A DNA stretch of 64,000 bases, from positions 62,001 to 126,000 of the forward strand of contig JADYYG010000026.1 of NCBI GenBank assembly GCA_020853755.1, written 5' to 3'. This DNA is from Dehalococcoidia bacterium (GTDB taxonomy: Bacteria > Chloroflexota > Dehalococcoidia > Tepidiformales > Tepidiformaceae). Positions within the stretch are counted from its first letter, which is position 1, and every line of letters starts with the position of its first letter. A model generated the notes under the pieces. That model worked only from the letters and a program-made list of their open reading frames with translations. It was not told where the DNA came from and did not search any database. Below, piece by piece: positions 8,237-16,896 of the stretch. Position numbers and translations under genes: made by a program.

Positions 8237-8557
8237 TCAGTGCATCACGCTCTTCCCCATCGGCGTGAGCCGATGGACCACGATCTTCGAGCGGTCGAGC
8301 AGTTCTCCCACCCGTGGGCTGATCGTGTTCTTCCACTCGTCGGATTCATAGACTGCAGCATAGAGCGCTTCGCGTTCGGCCTCGTCCTCGAACCGGCGAA
8401 TCCACACGTACAGGTCGTCCTCCTGCTCGCCGGCGAAGCTGCCAGTCACCACCATCCCCTTCGCAATCTGGAACGGGATGACCACGTCTTCCATGTAGCG
8501 TGCGAGGTCGTCGCGCTTGCCGGGCCAGGCTCGATACTGCCGAAGTTCGAAGAACAC
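8237..8557 (-). CDS. NIPSNAP family protein
   Basis: A 106-residue ferredoxin-like (dimeric alpha-beta barrel) protein. MFFELRQYRAWPGKRDDL at the start and VWIRRFEDEAEREALYAAVYESDEW in the middle are typical of the NIPSNAP family, in which small bacterial members often accompany catabolic enzymes; the biochemical role is unknown. It starts with GTG at 8557, preceded by GGAG at a 7-nt spacing. It lies 64 bp downstream of the metallo-hydrolase gene on the same strand. Confidence 0.8.
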   Translation of the reverse strand: MFFELRQYRAWPGKRDDLARYMEDVVIPFQIAKGMVVTGSFAGEQEDDLYVWIRRFEDEAEREALYAAVYESDEWKNTISPRVGELLDRSKIVVHRLTPMGKSVMH

Positions 8558-8621
8558 GTGGTAACTCCAAAGACCGTTTGAGCGAACGATACGCGGAAGC
8601 GCGCAGTTCCGCGTGCCCCGG

Positions 8622-9893
8622 CTATGCGCTGGCGTCCTCAGTTTCGGCGGCTGCAGCGTTGAAGATGCCGCGAGCCATCAACGAGGCCTCGCTGCTCGCC
8701 CTGGCCCGAAGCACTTCGGAGCGGGCAGCCCGGACCTCCGGGTCTCCCGGCGCCGCGAGGAACGCGAACTCCGCGAGGTGGCATGCCAGGCGGAGGTCCC
8801 CGCTCGCGACCAGTTCGCGCGCCCGGGCAACCAGCCGGCTGGCCCCGCCACTGAGGGCTGCCAACTCGCTGGCAACCGAGGCTTCCGCCGCCGGCTTGAG
8901 GGTCGCCGGGTTGCCGTCGTACCAGCCGGCGTAGAGCCGCCACGTGTTCCGGACGATGAACTCGGGCTCGTCGTACAGCGGCCACAGGTACGGCCGTTCG
9001 AGGAGGTGTTGCGGCGCTTTCACGCTGTGGATGATCTCATCGAGGCGGACGCCCCGGTTCATCAGCTCGATCGTCTGGCTGACGAGCGACTCGAGCAGTT
9101 CAGCCGTCTCGGTCAGCGCCTGCTGGATGCGCGCGTTCCCGAAGATCGGTGACCCGTGGCTGGGAATGAATACCTCCGCGCCGTGCGCGGCCATCGCACG
9201 GAGAGCCTGCGCCCACTCGGCCGGGTAGCGCTGCGCCTTCTGCGGGTTCCCGGCGTTGGGGCACCGCCAGATGAAGAAGTCTCCTGCGCAGATCGTCTTC
9301 TGGGAGGGGATCCAGACCCAGGTGTGGTCGTCCGTCTCGCCTTTGCCGTGGCGCAGTTCGAAGCGCACGCCACCCTGTTCGAACACGTGGTAATCGCGGT
9401 ACGTCTCGTCCGGCAGGCGCGGGCTGGCGAAGTTCGCGACCATCTGCGGAGGCGCGACAGGCCGGGAGAGGAACTGGCGGGCATTGATCGTGGCGTTGTA
9501 GCCAGCCGTCTGGGCGTACCGCGCCATCCGCGGGGGCAGGTTCTCGTGGGCAATCACGTGCGGCCGCGGGTGGCCCCTTCGCTCCGCATCGGCATCGTAC
9601 GAAGGCATGCCGCCCACGTGGTCGAAGTGCCCATGCGTGTACACCACATTCCGCACCGGGCTTTCGTCCCACGTGCGCATGGCGGCGACGACGGCCTCGC
9701 CGTGGTTGCGCCCACTCGTGTCGATAACCACGAGGCCATCCCCGGTCTGGACGCCAATCGAGAGCCCGAAGCCGCTCACGAGCGCGATCCCCGGGACCAC
9801 CTCGTGTATCTCGCCGGGCCGGATGAACGGCTCCACCACCACAACCTTGTCGCCGTTCCAGGCGCGTTCCGATGTCTCGCGAATCGATTCCAT
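8622..9893 (-). CDS. Metallo-beta-lactamase-fold hydrolase, alkylsulfatase-like
   Basis: A 423-residue metal-dependent hydrolase. The zinc-binding motif THGHFDHVGG is near residue 95, with further ligands in AHEN and in CAGDFF (Asp) and IPSHGSP (His). The region after residue 260 (RLDEIIHSV, the YGEPEF-like segment and WYDGNPATLKP) resembles the helical dimerisation domain of SdsA1/YjcS-type alkylsulfatases, although the sterol-carrier-like C-terminal domain is missing. Alkylsulfatase or another ester/thioester hydrolase activity is possible. GCAGGAG seven nt before the ATG at 9893 sets the start. No signal peptide is seen, unlike many periplasmic alkylsulfatases. Confidence 0.78.
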   Translation of the reverse strand: MESIRETSERAWNGDKVVVVEPFIRPGEIHEVVPGIALVSGFGLSIGVQTGDGLVVIDTSGRNHGEAVVAAMRTWDESPVRNVVYTHGHFDHVGGMPSYDADAERRGHPRPHVIAHENLPPRMARYAQTAGYNATINARQFLSRPVAPPQMVANFASPRLPDETYRDYHVFEQGGVRFELRHGKGETDDHTWVWIPSQKTICAGDFFIWRCPNAGNPQKAQRYPAEWAQALRAMAAHGAEVFIPSHGSPIFGNARIQQALTETAELLESLVSQTIELMNRGVRLDEIIHSVKAPQHLLERPYLWPLYDEPEFIVRNTWRLYAGWYDGNPATLKPAAEASVASELAALSGGASRLVARARELVASGDLRLACHLAEFAFLAAPGDPEVRAARSEVLRARASSEASLMARGIFNAAAAETEDASA

Positions 9894-9968
9894 GGGTAAC
9901 TCCTGCGGCAGCAAAATGGGCTGCCCTGCGTGGGCAGCCCATTCTATCTTCAGTGCGGGCGGCGCCGC

Positions 9969-11240
9969 CTATTGGCCTCCGCCGACCGTCACCGGCACGC
10001 GCACCTGGTCCTTCTGCTGGACGATCGGAGCGGCGCGATTCGCGGCCGGCATCATCTTCGGAGACCACTTGTCTTCGAACTCGCTCCACTTGTCGCGCAG
10101 GTGCGGCGCTACCCGTTCGGCGAACATCTGCGTGTTGTACATCGCCACATCGCGCGGCATCGAGCCCATCTGGAGCAGCAACATCAGGTGGCCGACTCGC
10201 AGGTTGTCCGAAAGCTCGTTGAGCTTCGCGATGACCTTGTCCGGCGGACCGGCGACGACGTACCCCTGCTCGACGAGGCCCTCCCATGTGAGTCGCGCCT
10301 TTGCGTTCTGCTGGGCCTGTTCGAACTGGCTCTTGATGCCGGCCTTCACCGTCCGCAGCGTGCGGTAGCCCGGGGCATCGGCGAAGCCAGGGTAGACGTG
10401 CAGGCAGCGGTTGTAGAAGTAGTCGATATGCGGCCAATAGAGTTCCTTGGCTTCGGCCTCGGTTTCAGCCACACACACGGTCTGGGCGAAGCCGGCGTGG
10501 TACGGGTTCGGCTCGATGCCCTTGTCGGTCATGCGCTTCCAGAAGCCGTCCATGATGGTCTGCGCGCGCTTGTACCCGGAGTACGAGAGGTAGGAGTACA
10601 GGTACCCCATATCGGCGCACCACTCCCACGTCTCGATCGACCCGCCGCCGGGGATCCAGATCGGCGGATTCGGCTGCTGCAGCGGGCGCGGCCACGGGTT
10701 CAGGTCGCGCACCTGGTTGTACTTGCCGTTGAAGTGGCTGACACCCTTGTCGTGCCAGGCCTGCATGATCAGGTCATGGGCTTCGTAGTAGCGGTCGCGG
10801 AGTTGCGCGCCGGGCACGCCATAGGCGTAGTTGGTGTCCATGCTCGTGCCGACCGGGAAGCCTGCGACGAGCCGCCCGCCCGAGAGGATGTCGAGCATCG
10901 CGAACTCTTCGGCCACACGCAGCGGCGGGTTGTAAAGGGCGATGCTGTTCCCCATCACGACGATTGCCGCGTTCTTGGTCCGCCGGGTAAGCGTTGCCGC
11001 CATCAGGTTCGGGCTCGGCATGAGGCCGTAGGCGTTCGAGTGATGCTCGTTCACGCAGATGCCGTCGAAGCCCATCGTCTCGGCGAACTCGAGTTCGTCG
11101 AGGTACTCGTTGTAGACGGTGTTGCAGCGCTCGGCGTCGAACAGCTTGTAGTCGACATCGACCCAGACCGAACGATGCTTCTTCTGGAAGTCGTCCGGGA
11201 GGTCCGGCCACGGCATGAGATGGAACCAGTGGAATTTCAT
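9969..11240 (-). CDS. LLM-class (luciferase-like) flavin-dependent oxidoreductase
   Basis: A 423-residue TIM-barrel flavoprotein of the bacterial luciferase-like superfamily. Typical segments are DELEFAETMGFDGICVNEHH near residue 45, a NSIALYNPPLRVAEEFAMLDILSGGR block near residue 100 and PIWIPGGGS near residue 210. Family enzymes use FMN or F420; this sequence alone does not decide, and F420 is plausible in Chloroflexota. It starts at the ATG at 11240 after GGGGGCT; upstream in-frame codons look non-coding. It is divergent from the Kef antiporter and heads the leftward run toward the metallo-hydrolase. Confidence 0.85.
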   Translation of the reverse strand: MKFHWFHLMPWPDLPDDFQKKHRSVWVDVDYKLFDAERCNTVYNEYLDELEFAETMGFDGICVNEHHSNAYGLMPSPNLMAATLTRRTKNAAIVVMGNSIALYNPPLRVAEEFAMLDILSGGRLVAGFPVGTSMDTNYAYGVPGAQLRDRYYEAHDLIMQAWHDKGVSHFNGKYNQVRDLNPWPRPLQQPNPPIWIPGGGSIETWEWCADMGYLYSYLSYSGYKRAQTIMDGFWKRMTDKGIEPNPYHAGFAQTVCVAETEAEAKELYWPHIDYFYNRCLHVYPGFADAPGYRTLRTVKAGIKSQFEQAQQNAKARLTWEGLVEQGYVVAGPPDKVIAKLNELSDNLRVGHLMLLLQMGSMPRDVAMYNTQMFAERVAPHLRDKWSEFEDKWSPKMMPAANRAAPIVQQKDQVRVPVTVGGGQ

Positions 11241-11363
11241 CGATGAGCCCCCGAGTGGTCCGCAAGCCGGGGATGATGACATCGGCGCCCCGGTTTGCAG
11301 TTATCGGGAGTATAGACCAAACGATGCTGGTTGATTGCGAACCGTGCTCCCCTGCCGCAGGCA

Positions 11364-11393
11364 CTGACCGCGGTGAAGGTTGTCCGGTAGGAT
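11364..11393 (+). promoter_or_regulatory. Putative promoter of the Kef-type antiporter gene
   Basis: CTGACC at 11364-11369 and TAGGAT at 11388-11393 are separated by 18 bp and match four of six bases at each hexamer. The GTG start lies 8 nt after the -10, so the transcript would be leaderless. Confidence 0.5.
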
Positions 11394-11401
11394 GGGGCCC
11401 G

Positions 11402-13111
11402 GTGGAGCATTTTTCGCTCTTAACGTCCATTGCAATCGCCCTCGGACTCGCCCTTGGCGGCGGCGTTGCCGCCCGCCTGGCCGGGCTGTCGCCAATCGTG
11501 GGCTACCTTGGCGCGGGCGTGATTATCTCGCCCTTCACCCCCGGCTACGATGCTGACCTGAACGCGCTCCGGGAGCTGGCCGAATTGGGAGTGATCTTCC
11601 TGATGTTCGGTGTCGGCCTCCACTTCAACGTCCGGGATCTGCTCCGCGTGAAGAACATCGCCATCCCCGGCGCCATCATCCAGGTGGCTCTGGCCACGGG
11701 GTTGGGCTACACCATCGGGTCGGCCTTCGGCATGCCGTGGCGCGAAGCACTCGTCCTCGGACTCGCGACAAGCATCGCCAGCACCGTCGTCCTCATCCGC
11801 TCGCTCGAAGAACGCGGACTCATGTCGACGGTGCACGCCCGCGTTGTCATCGGTTGGCTTATCGCCCAGGACATCCTCACCGTCCTCATCCTCGCTATCC
11901 TTCCGACGCTGGAACCGGGGAACTCTGGGAGCCTCGCGACTGGGATCGCGATCGCGATCGGCAAGGCGGCCATCTTCGTCGCTCTCATGCTCGGGATTGG
12001 CGCCCGCGTGGTGCCCCCGCTGCTTTCCATCATCGCCCGAACAGGCAGCCGTGAACTCTTCATTCTCGCCTTTGTCGTCGGGGCGCTCGGCATCGCCACA
12101 GGCGCTGCGGCCTTCGGCCTGTCTGTAGCGCTCGGCGCATTCGTTGCCGGGATCGTCGTCTCAGAAACCGAGACGAGCCACCAGGTAGCCGCCGACGTCG
12201 TCCCCCTGCGCGACGCGTTTGCAGTGTTATTCTTCGTGTCGGTCGGGATGCTGCTCGACCCGGCGACGGTGCTCGAACACCTCGACCTGTACCTCGCAGT
12301 CGTCCTCGCAGTCCTCTTCGGGAACGCAGCCATCGCATTCTTCACTGCCGCTGCATTCCCGTACTCCGGCCGAACTGCACTGGTGGTCGGCGCGGGCCTC
12401 GCCCAGCTCGGCGAGTTCTCGTTCATCATCGCCGACCAGGGCCTCAGGCATGACCTCATCTCGGTCGTGACCTACAACGTCGTCCTCGCCGCGGCGGTCA
12501 CCTCAATCTGCCTGAACCCGCTGGCGTTCGCGTCGATCGCCCCGATTGAAGCCGCCCTCTCACGAGTCAAACTGCTCTGGCGGTGGATCAATCGCCAGAA
12601 AGAGGCCCCGCAAGTGCCGCTCCCGCGGGCAGGGCATATCGTCATCATCGGCTACGGACGCGTGGGCGAACTTGTCGGGCACGCACTCCTGCAACTGGGC
12701 GAACCGTTCGTTGTCATCGAAGCTGACCTCGACCATGTCCGACGGCTTTCGGGCGCAGGCCTGCCCGCAGTGTGGGGCGACGCGGGCCGGCACGAGGTGC
12801 TCGACCGCGCGAATATTCCGACGGCACGCGCGGTTGTTATCGCTGTGCCCGACGAGAGTACAGCGCTGGTCGCGACCGCGAGCGCGCGGTCACGCAACCC
12901 TGCCGTACCCATCCTCGTCCGTGCCCGCACCGGCGGCGAAATCGATACGTTCCGCACGCTCGGCGCAAACGAAGTCGTGGTCCCGGCCTTTGAGGGCGGC
13001 CTCGAACTGATGCGCCAGGCGCTCATCGCCATGGGCCACGACCCCGAGGAGTCGCTCCACCTGAGCCACGCCGTGCGCGACATCCATTATCAGGCAGGCG
13101 CGCACACCTAA
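11402..13111 (+). CDS. Kef-type monovalent cation:proton antiporter with TrkA-N domain
   Basis: A 569-residue inner-membrane transporter. Residues 1-400 form about 12 hydrophobic helices of the CPA2 Na+/H+ exchanger domain (GLSPIVGYLGAGVIISPFTPG near residue 25, LSVALGAFVAGIVVSE near residue 240). Residues 415-545 are a TrkA-N/RCK NAD-binding domain (HIVIIGYGRVGELVGHALL with GxGxxG). Such proteins exchange K+ or Na+ for protons in pH or electrophile stress. The frame is open 53 codons further upstream, but I place the start at GTG 11402 because it precedes the first helix and a -10 box sits 8 nt before it. It overlaps the convergent dehydrogenase gene by 4 bp. Confidence 0.85.
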   Translation: MEHFSLLTSIAIALGLALGGGVAARLAGLSPIVGYLGAGVIISPFTPGYDADLNALRELAELGVIFLMFGVGLHFNVRDLLRVKNIAIPGAIIQVALATGLGYTIGSAFGMPWREALVLGLATSIASTVVLIRSLEERGLMSTVHARVVIGWLIAQDILTVLILAILPTLEPGNSGSLATGIAIAIGKAAIFVALMLGIGARVVPPLLSIIARTGSRELFILAFVVGALGIATGAAAFGLSVALGAFVAGIVVSETETSHQVAADVVPLRDAFAVLFFVSVGMLLDPATVLEHLDLYLAVVLAVLFGNAAIAFFTAAAFPYSGRTALVVGAGLAQLGEFSFIIADQGLRHDLISVVTYNVVLAAAVTSICLNPLAFASIAPIEAALSRVKLLWRWINRQKEAPQVPLPRAGHIVIIGYGRVGELVGHALLQLGEPFVVIEADLDHVRRLSGAGLPAVWGDAGRHEVLDRANIPTARAVVIAVPDESTALVATASARSRNPAVPILVRARTGGEIDTFRTLGANEVVVPAFEGGLELMRQALIAMGHDPEESLHLSHAVRDIHYQAGAHT

Positions 13112-14160
13112 CGCCGCGGGTCGACGAGCACCTTCACTTCTTCATTTGGCGAAAGCAGCCGTTCGAACGCTGCCGGGGTCTCAGCGCCCGGCACGATGGA
13201 CGTGACGACAGGGTTCGATTGGAGCGAGCCTCGTTCGAGCATTGCGATTGTCGTTTCGTAGTCGGCGCGGCTGTAGGCGAAGGCGGCACGGACAGTCACC
13301 CGCTTCGTCACCCAGACGGAGGGCCGGACTGGCGCGGCATCGAACGACACGCCGACCATCATCACACGGCCGCCTGGCCGTACAACATCGACCGCCTGCT
13401 GCAGCGTGGCCGGCACACCGGCGGCATCGAAGACGACATCGGGCGGGCCTCCCAGGGCATCCGCAAAGGCGCCCGGCACATCAGCCACGGCGCGCGGATG
13501 GAAAACGGTATCGGCGCCGAGGGCCCGCGCGAGTTCTGCGCGCCGTTGGGATGGCTCGGCGACCGCGACGCGCCGCGCGCCTGCAGCAATTGCGCATTGG
13601 AGCGTGAACAGGCCAATGGGCCCGGCGCCGAGCACGGCCACACGATCGCCGATCTGCTGACCGGAAAGACGGACGGCGTGGACGCCAACCGCCGCGGGCT
13701 CGACGCAGGCTGCCTGTTGTTCGTCGAGCCCGTCTGGCACGCGCATGAGCCGTGCTGCGCCTATCCGGGCAAACGGGGCATAACCTCCCGAACCGAGTGA
13801 CGCGCCGCCCGCCGGGGGCGTCCCGGCCCGGGCCGCATCGAGGCGGTAGTGCTGGTAGCAAAGGTCGTACTCACCGCGGACGCAGAACGGGCAGTTCATG
13901 CACGGCTTCATCGGGGCGCCGACTACCCGGTCGCCGGGTTCCCAGCCGGTCACTCCCCTGCCCAGTTCGACGATCACCCCGCCGAATTCGTGGCCCATGA
14001 CGATGCCGCCCCCCGCCATTTCGCTGTCGTACAGGTGCAGGTCAGAGCCGCAAATCCCGCAGAATCCGACTTCGACGACGACTTCCTGGTCGCCGGGCGC
14101 CGGATCCGGTACGTCTTCGACAGTCATGTTCCTGCGGCCATGGAGGACTGGCGCCTTCAT
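13108..14160 (-). CDS. Zinc-dependent alcohol dehydrogenase family protein
   Basis: A 350-residue medium-chain dehydrogenase. Catalytic zinc ligands appear in GFCGICGSDLHLY and MGHEFGG (GHE motif), the structural zinc loop in CMNCPFCVRGEYDLC, and the nucleotide-binding GxGxxG in VLGAGPIGLF near residue 175. It resembles butanediol, threonine and sorbitol dehydrogenases that oxidise secondary alcohols of diols or polyols. It starts in an ATGA overlap with the next dehydrogenase gene, so the two are co-translated. Substrate cannot be read from sequence. Confidence 0.85.
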   Translation of the reverse strand: MKAPVLHGRRNMTVEDVPDPAPGDQEVVVEVGFCGICGSDLHLYDSEMAGGGIVMGHEFGGVIVELGRGVTGWEPGDRVVGAPMKPCMNCPFCVRGEYDLCYQHYRLDAARAGTPPAGGASLGSGGYAPFARIGAARLMRVPDGLDEQQAACVEPAAVGVHAVRLSGQQIGDRVAVLGAGPIGLFTLQCAIAAGARRVAVAEPSQRRAELARALGADTVFHPRAVADVPGAFADALGGPPDVVFDAAGVPATLQQAVDVVRPGGRVMMVGVSFDAAPVRPSVWVTKRVTVRAAFAYSRADYETTIAMLERGSLQSNPVVTSIVPGAETPAAFERLLSPNEEVKVLVDPRR

Positions 14161-15188
14161 TGCGAACTCCTTCCCGGGGCCACGAGCACCTTCACGTCAT
14201 CACTTCCAGGCAGGCCGAGCGTCCGGCTTACGTCATCGACCTCTTCGAGCGCGATAATCCGCGTGACCATGGCTTCGGGCCGGATCTTCCCTGCGGCGAT
14301 GAGGTCCAGCGCCGTGCGGAAGAGGTCCATCCCGCCGAGGGATGCCTTCACTTCGCACTCTTTCGCCACCATCGTCAGCGGCGAGACCTCATCGATGTCC
14401 ATGTTCACGCCGGGAAGGACAACCTGCCCGCCGGGCCGCACCCACTCCATCGCCTTCTGCAGCGTTCCCCTGGCCCCTGCACATTCGAACACGACGTCGG
14501 GCCCGCCCATTGGGCAATTCGCCATGAAAAAGGCGGCCGCGTCAGCCTGACCAGGGTCGAACGCAGCCGTTGCACCAAGGCGGAGCGCCATCTCGCGGCG
14601 GCCGGCGGAGGTTTCGAACACCCAGCAGTTCCGGGGGTTCATAAGCAGGACCGCCTGGAGCACCAGCAAGCCAATCGGGCCGGCCCCGATAATCGCCACG
14701 TCGTCGCCAGTCCGAACCCGGCTGGTCCGTGCCGCGTAGAGGCCGACCATGGCGGGCTCGTTCAGCGAGGCGGCCTCATCAGTCAGTGCTTCCGGAACCC
14801 GTTCGAGGGCTGATTCGTGCGTCAGCAGGTGTTCCGCGTAGCCTCCGCTGAGGCCGGTATAACCGAAGACCTGGAGGCCCTTTTCGCATGACCGGAAGCG
14901 GCCTTCGCGGCAAGCGCCGCAGCTGTCACAGGGGACTGCGGAGAGCGTGGTAACGCGGTCGCCAACGGCGAACCCGGTGACATCGTCGCCTATGGCGGTT
15001 ACCTGGCCGACGATTTCGTGCCCGAGGACCGAACCATCGGCCAGCGCGCCGGCGCGCAACAGATGCAGGTCTGAGCCGCAGATCCCGCAGTAGGTAACGC
15101 GGATGGCAACTTGCCGGCCAGCCGGAACCGGATCCGGCCGGTCCTCCACAACGAACCGCGAACCCTCGCGGAGCACAGCAGCCTTCAC
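14157..15188 (-). CDS. Zinc-dependent alcohol dehydrogenase family protein
   Basis: A 343-residue paralogue of the following gene, with GICGSDLHLL, LGHEIVG, the structural zinc loop CDSCGACREGRFRSC and a nucleotide-binding IIGAGPIGLLVLQ. The two proteins share architecture but differ clearly, so this is an old pair rather than a recent duplication. It is the first gene of the two-gene operon; the 320-bp region before it would hold its promoter. GAGGGAGAC just before the ATG provides a ribosome-binding site. A sugar alcohol or diol substrate is plausible. Confidence 0.85.
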   Translation of the reverse strand: MKAAVLREGSRFVVEDRPDPVPAGRQVAIRVTYCGICGSDLHLLRAGALADGSVLGHEIVGQVTAIGDDVTGFAVGDRVTTLSAVPCDSCGACREGRFRSCEKGLQVFGYTGLSGGYAEHLLTHESALERVPEALTDEAASLNEPAMVGLYAARTSRVRTGDDVAIIGAGPIGLLVLQAVLLMNPRNCWVFETSAGRREMALRLGATAAFDPGQADAAAFFMANCPMGGPDVVFECAGARGTLQKAMEWVRPGGQVVLPGVNMDIDEVSPLTMVAKECEVKASLGGMDLFRTALDLIAAGKIRPEAMVTRIIALEEVDDVSRTLGLPGSDDVKVLVAPGRSSQ

Positions 15189-15508
15189 CAGTCTCCCTCC
15201 TCCGAGCCAAGCGGCCCGAATCTACGTGGCAGCCGGAGCCCCCGTCAAACGGTGGCCCACGTAGTCCGGCCTTCGGACCGGGCACGACCGAACGGGGCAC
15301 GAGGGGCCCACCATCTTCGTGCCGAGGCAGGCGGCGTGACGCCCCGCCACGCCAGCCCCCAGGCCGCCCCGGATGGCCACCGTTCTTTCTGGACTGTTTC
15401 ATTTCCGGGGCGCTACGCTCGAACGAGCGATCGAAACGTCCGATCGGACGCCAAACGCTAGGCCCATGGGACGGCACTCCTAGCCATTGAGTTCGGCACG
15501 ATGACCAA
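15189..15508. other. Divergent intergenic region without a gene
   Basis: This 320-bp spacer lies between the leftward dehydrogenase pair and a rightward small gene. No convincing ORF is seen. It contains an inverted repeat GGCACGA (15296-15302) / TCGTGCC (15317-15323), a -10-like TACGCT at 15414-15419 on the plus strand and a perfect 14-bp palindrome annotated separately. It is probably a divergent promoter region. Confidence 0.5.
15437..15450. promoter_or_regulatory. Perfect 14-bp palindrome, candidate operator
   Basis: CGTCCGATCGGACG is a perfect palindrome. A second CGATCG copy lies 13 bp to the left (15428-15433). It sits 18 bp after a TACGCT box and 59 bp before the next GTG start, a position suited to a repressor site. 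The cognate regulator is not identified. Confidence 0.35.
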
Positions 15509-15841
15509 GTGACCCAGCAGCGCCCCGTGCGAGTTCTGACCAGCGATGCCGCACTGGCCGAGCAACTGTGCGCCCGCCTCGGGGACACTCTGGGCCGCGC
15601 CGTGACCGTCCTCGACGCCGCAAGCCAAACGCTCGCCCGCGAGGTGGTCGTGACCACCACATCCGCCTGTTCACCGGACGAATGCGCGGGCCTGGCCCAG
15701 TCCGGAGTTTCGGTGGTCGTGCTGGCCGCACTTCCCAGTAACTTCCAGGAACAGAACTATCGCTCCGCAGGCGCCGCCGACTACCTGCCGATGACCCTCG
15801 ACATCGGCCCTCTGGCTGACGCAGTCCTCAGTCTCGCCTGA
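15509..15841 (+). CDS. Hypothetical protein, receiver-like
   Basis: A 110-residue alpha/beta protein starting MTQQRPVRVLTSDAALAEQL at GTG 15509. The alternating strands (VRVLTSD, EVVVTTTS, VSVVVLAAL) and helices resemble a small Rossmann or response-regulator receiver fold, but the acidic pocket and phosphoacceptor Asp are not clear: TTTSACSPDEC stands where the Asp would be. It could be a degenerate receiver-like protein. It precedes the hydroxyacid dehydrogenase gene by 61 bp on the same strand. Confidence 0.5.
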   Translation: MTQQRPVRVLTSDAALAEQLCARLGDTLGRAVTVLDAASQTLAREVVVTTTSACSPDECAGLAQSGVSVVVLAALPSNFQEQNYRSAGAADYLPMTLDIGPLADAVLSLA

Positions 15842-15902
15842 GGCCGGGCCGGACGCACTGCCGGATTGAGGATCGCGCCGGGGCGCTGTAGCGTTGCGGG
15901 CT

Positions 15903-16880
15903 GTGAGCGCCCTGCCCGTCGCGGTCGTTGCCATTCCGATCCCGGCGGAGGTGGCCGCGCGCCTCGACGCCGTCTGTTCGGCTCACTACGTGACTCCCGG
16001 CGAGGTTGCACACCATCTCGCCAAGGCCGAAGGTCTGCTTTGCCCGGCGCCATTCCCGGTTACGAATCAACTCCTCGACGCTGCGCCGCACCTGCGCGTC
16101 GTCTCCAACTTCGGCGTCGGCTTCAACAACGTCGACCTCGCCGAAATGGAACGCCGCAACATCGCAGTCTGCAACACGCCCGGTGTCCTGACCGGCGCAG
16201 TGGCCGACCTCACCATCGGGATGCTGCTGATGGCCTCGCGCCAGTTGGTTCGCAGCGCCGCGTATGTCAGCGGCGGTGCATGGTCCTCCGGCCAGCCAGC
16301 GCCGCCGCTCGGCTTCGACCTGGCGGGCAAGCTGCTGGGGCTGGTTGGCTTTGGGCGCATTGGCCGGGCCGTTGCCGAACGAGCGCGAGCCTTCGGGCTT
16401 CGCATCGCGTATCACGACACCTTCGAAAGCGCAGGGCCGGGCTTCGAAGACTGCACGTGGCTACCCCTCGGTGGACTGTTGCAGGCAGCAGACTTCGTTT
16501 CACTGCATACCAACCTCACCCCGGAAACACACCACCTCATCGGCAACGACGAGCTTGCATTGATGCGCCCGGGAGCCTGGCTCCTCAACACGTCGCGCGG
16601 GCCAGTTATCGACCAGGCGGCGCTGGTCGAGGCGCTCAAGAACGGACAGATTGCCGGGGCCGTGCTCGACGTCCTCGAGACCGAACCGCCACCACCCGGC
16701 GATCCCATCCTTTCGCTGCCGAACGCAATCCTCCTGCCGCACATTGGTTCGGCGACAGTGGAAACGCGGGCGGCTATGCTCGACCTCGCGGTGAGGAACC
16801 TGGCCGCCGTCCTGTCCGGTCAGCCCCCACCCGAATGCGTGAACCCGGGCGTGCTCAGCCACGCCCTCCAGCGGCGATAA
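15903..16880 (+). CDS. D-isomer-specific 2-hydroxyacid dehydrogenase family protein
   Basis: A 325-residue NAD(P)-dependent dehydrogenase. The NAD site is LLGLVGFGRIGRAVAERA near residue 142, the catalytic Arg lies in LNTSRGPVIDQ near residue 230, and the C-terminal catalytic His in LPHIGSATVETR near residue 280. Likely a glyoxylate/hydroxypyruvate reductase-type enzyme. I chose GTG 15903, which follows a -10-like TAGCGT (15889-15894) by 8 nt; a TTG at 15894 is the alternative. It is followed at 16 bp by an HpcH-family aldolase, which suggests a joint role in sugar-acid breakdown: the aldolase would release an aldehyde acid that the reductase handles. Confidence 0.87.
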   Translation: MSALPVAVVAIPIPAEVAARLDAVCSAHYVTPGEVAHHLAKAEGLLCPAPFPVTNQLLDAAPHLRVVSNFGVGFNNVDLAEMERRNIAVCNTPGVLTGAVADLTIGMLLMASRQLVRSAAYVSGGAWSSGQPAPPLGFDLAGKLLGLVGFGRIGRAVAERARAFGLRIAYHDTFESAGPGFEDCTWLPLGGLLQAADFVSLHTNLTPETHHLIGNDELALMRPGAWLLNTSRGPVIDQAALVEALKNGQIAGAVLDVLETEPPPPGDPILSLPNAILLPHIGSATVETRAAMLDLAVRNLAAVLSGQPPPECVNPGVLSHALQRR

Positions 16881-16896
16881 CTCCCCGGAGGAACTC

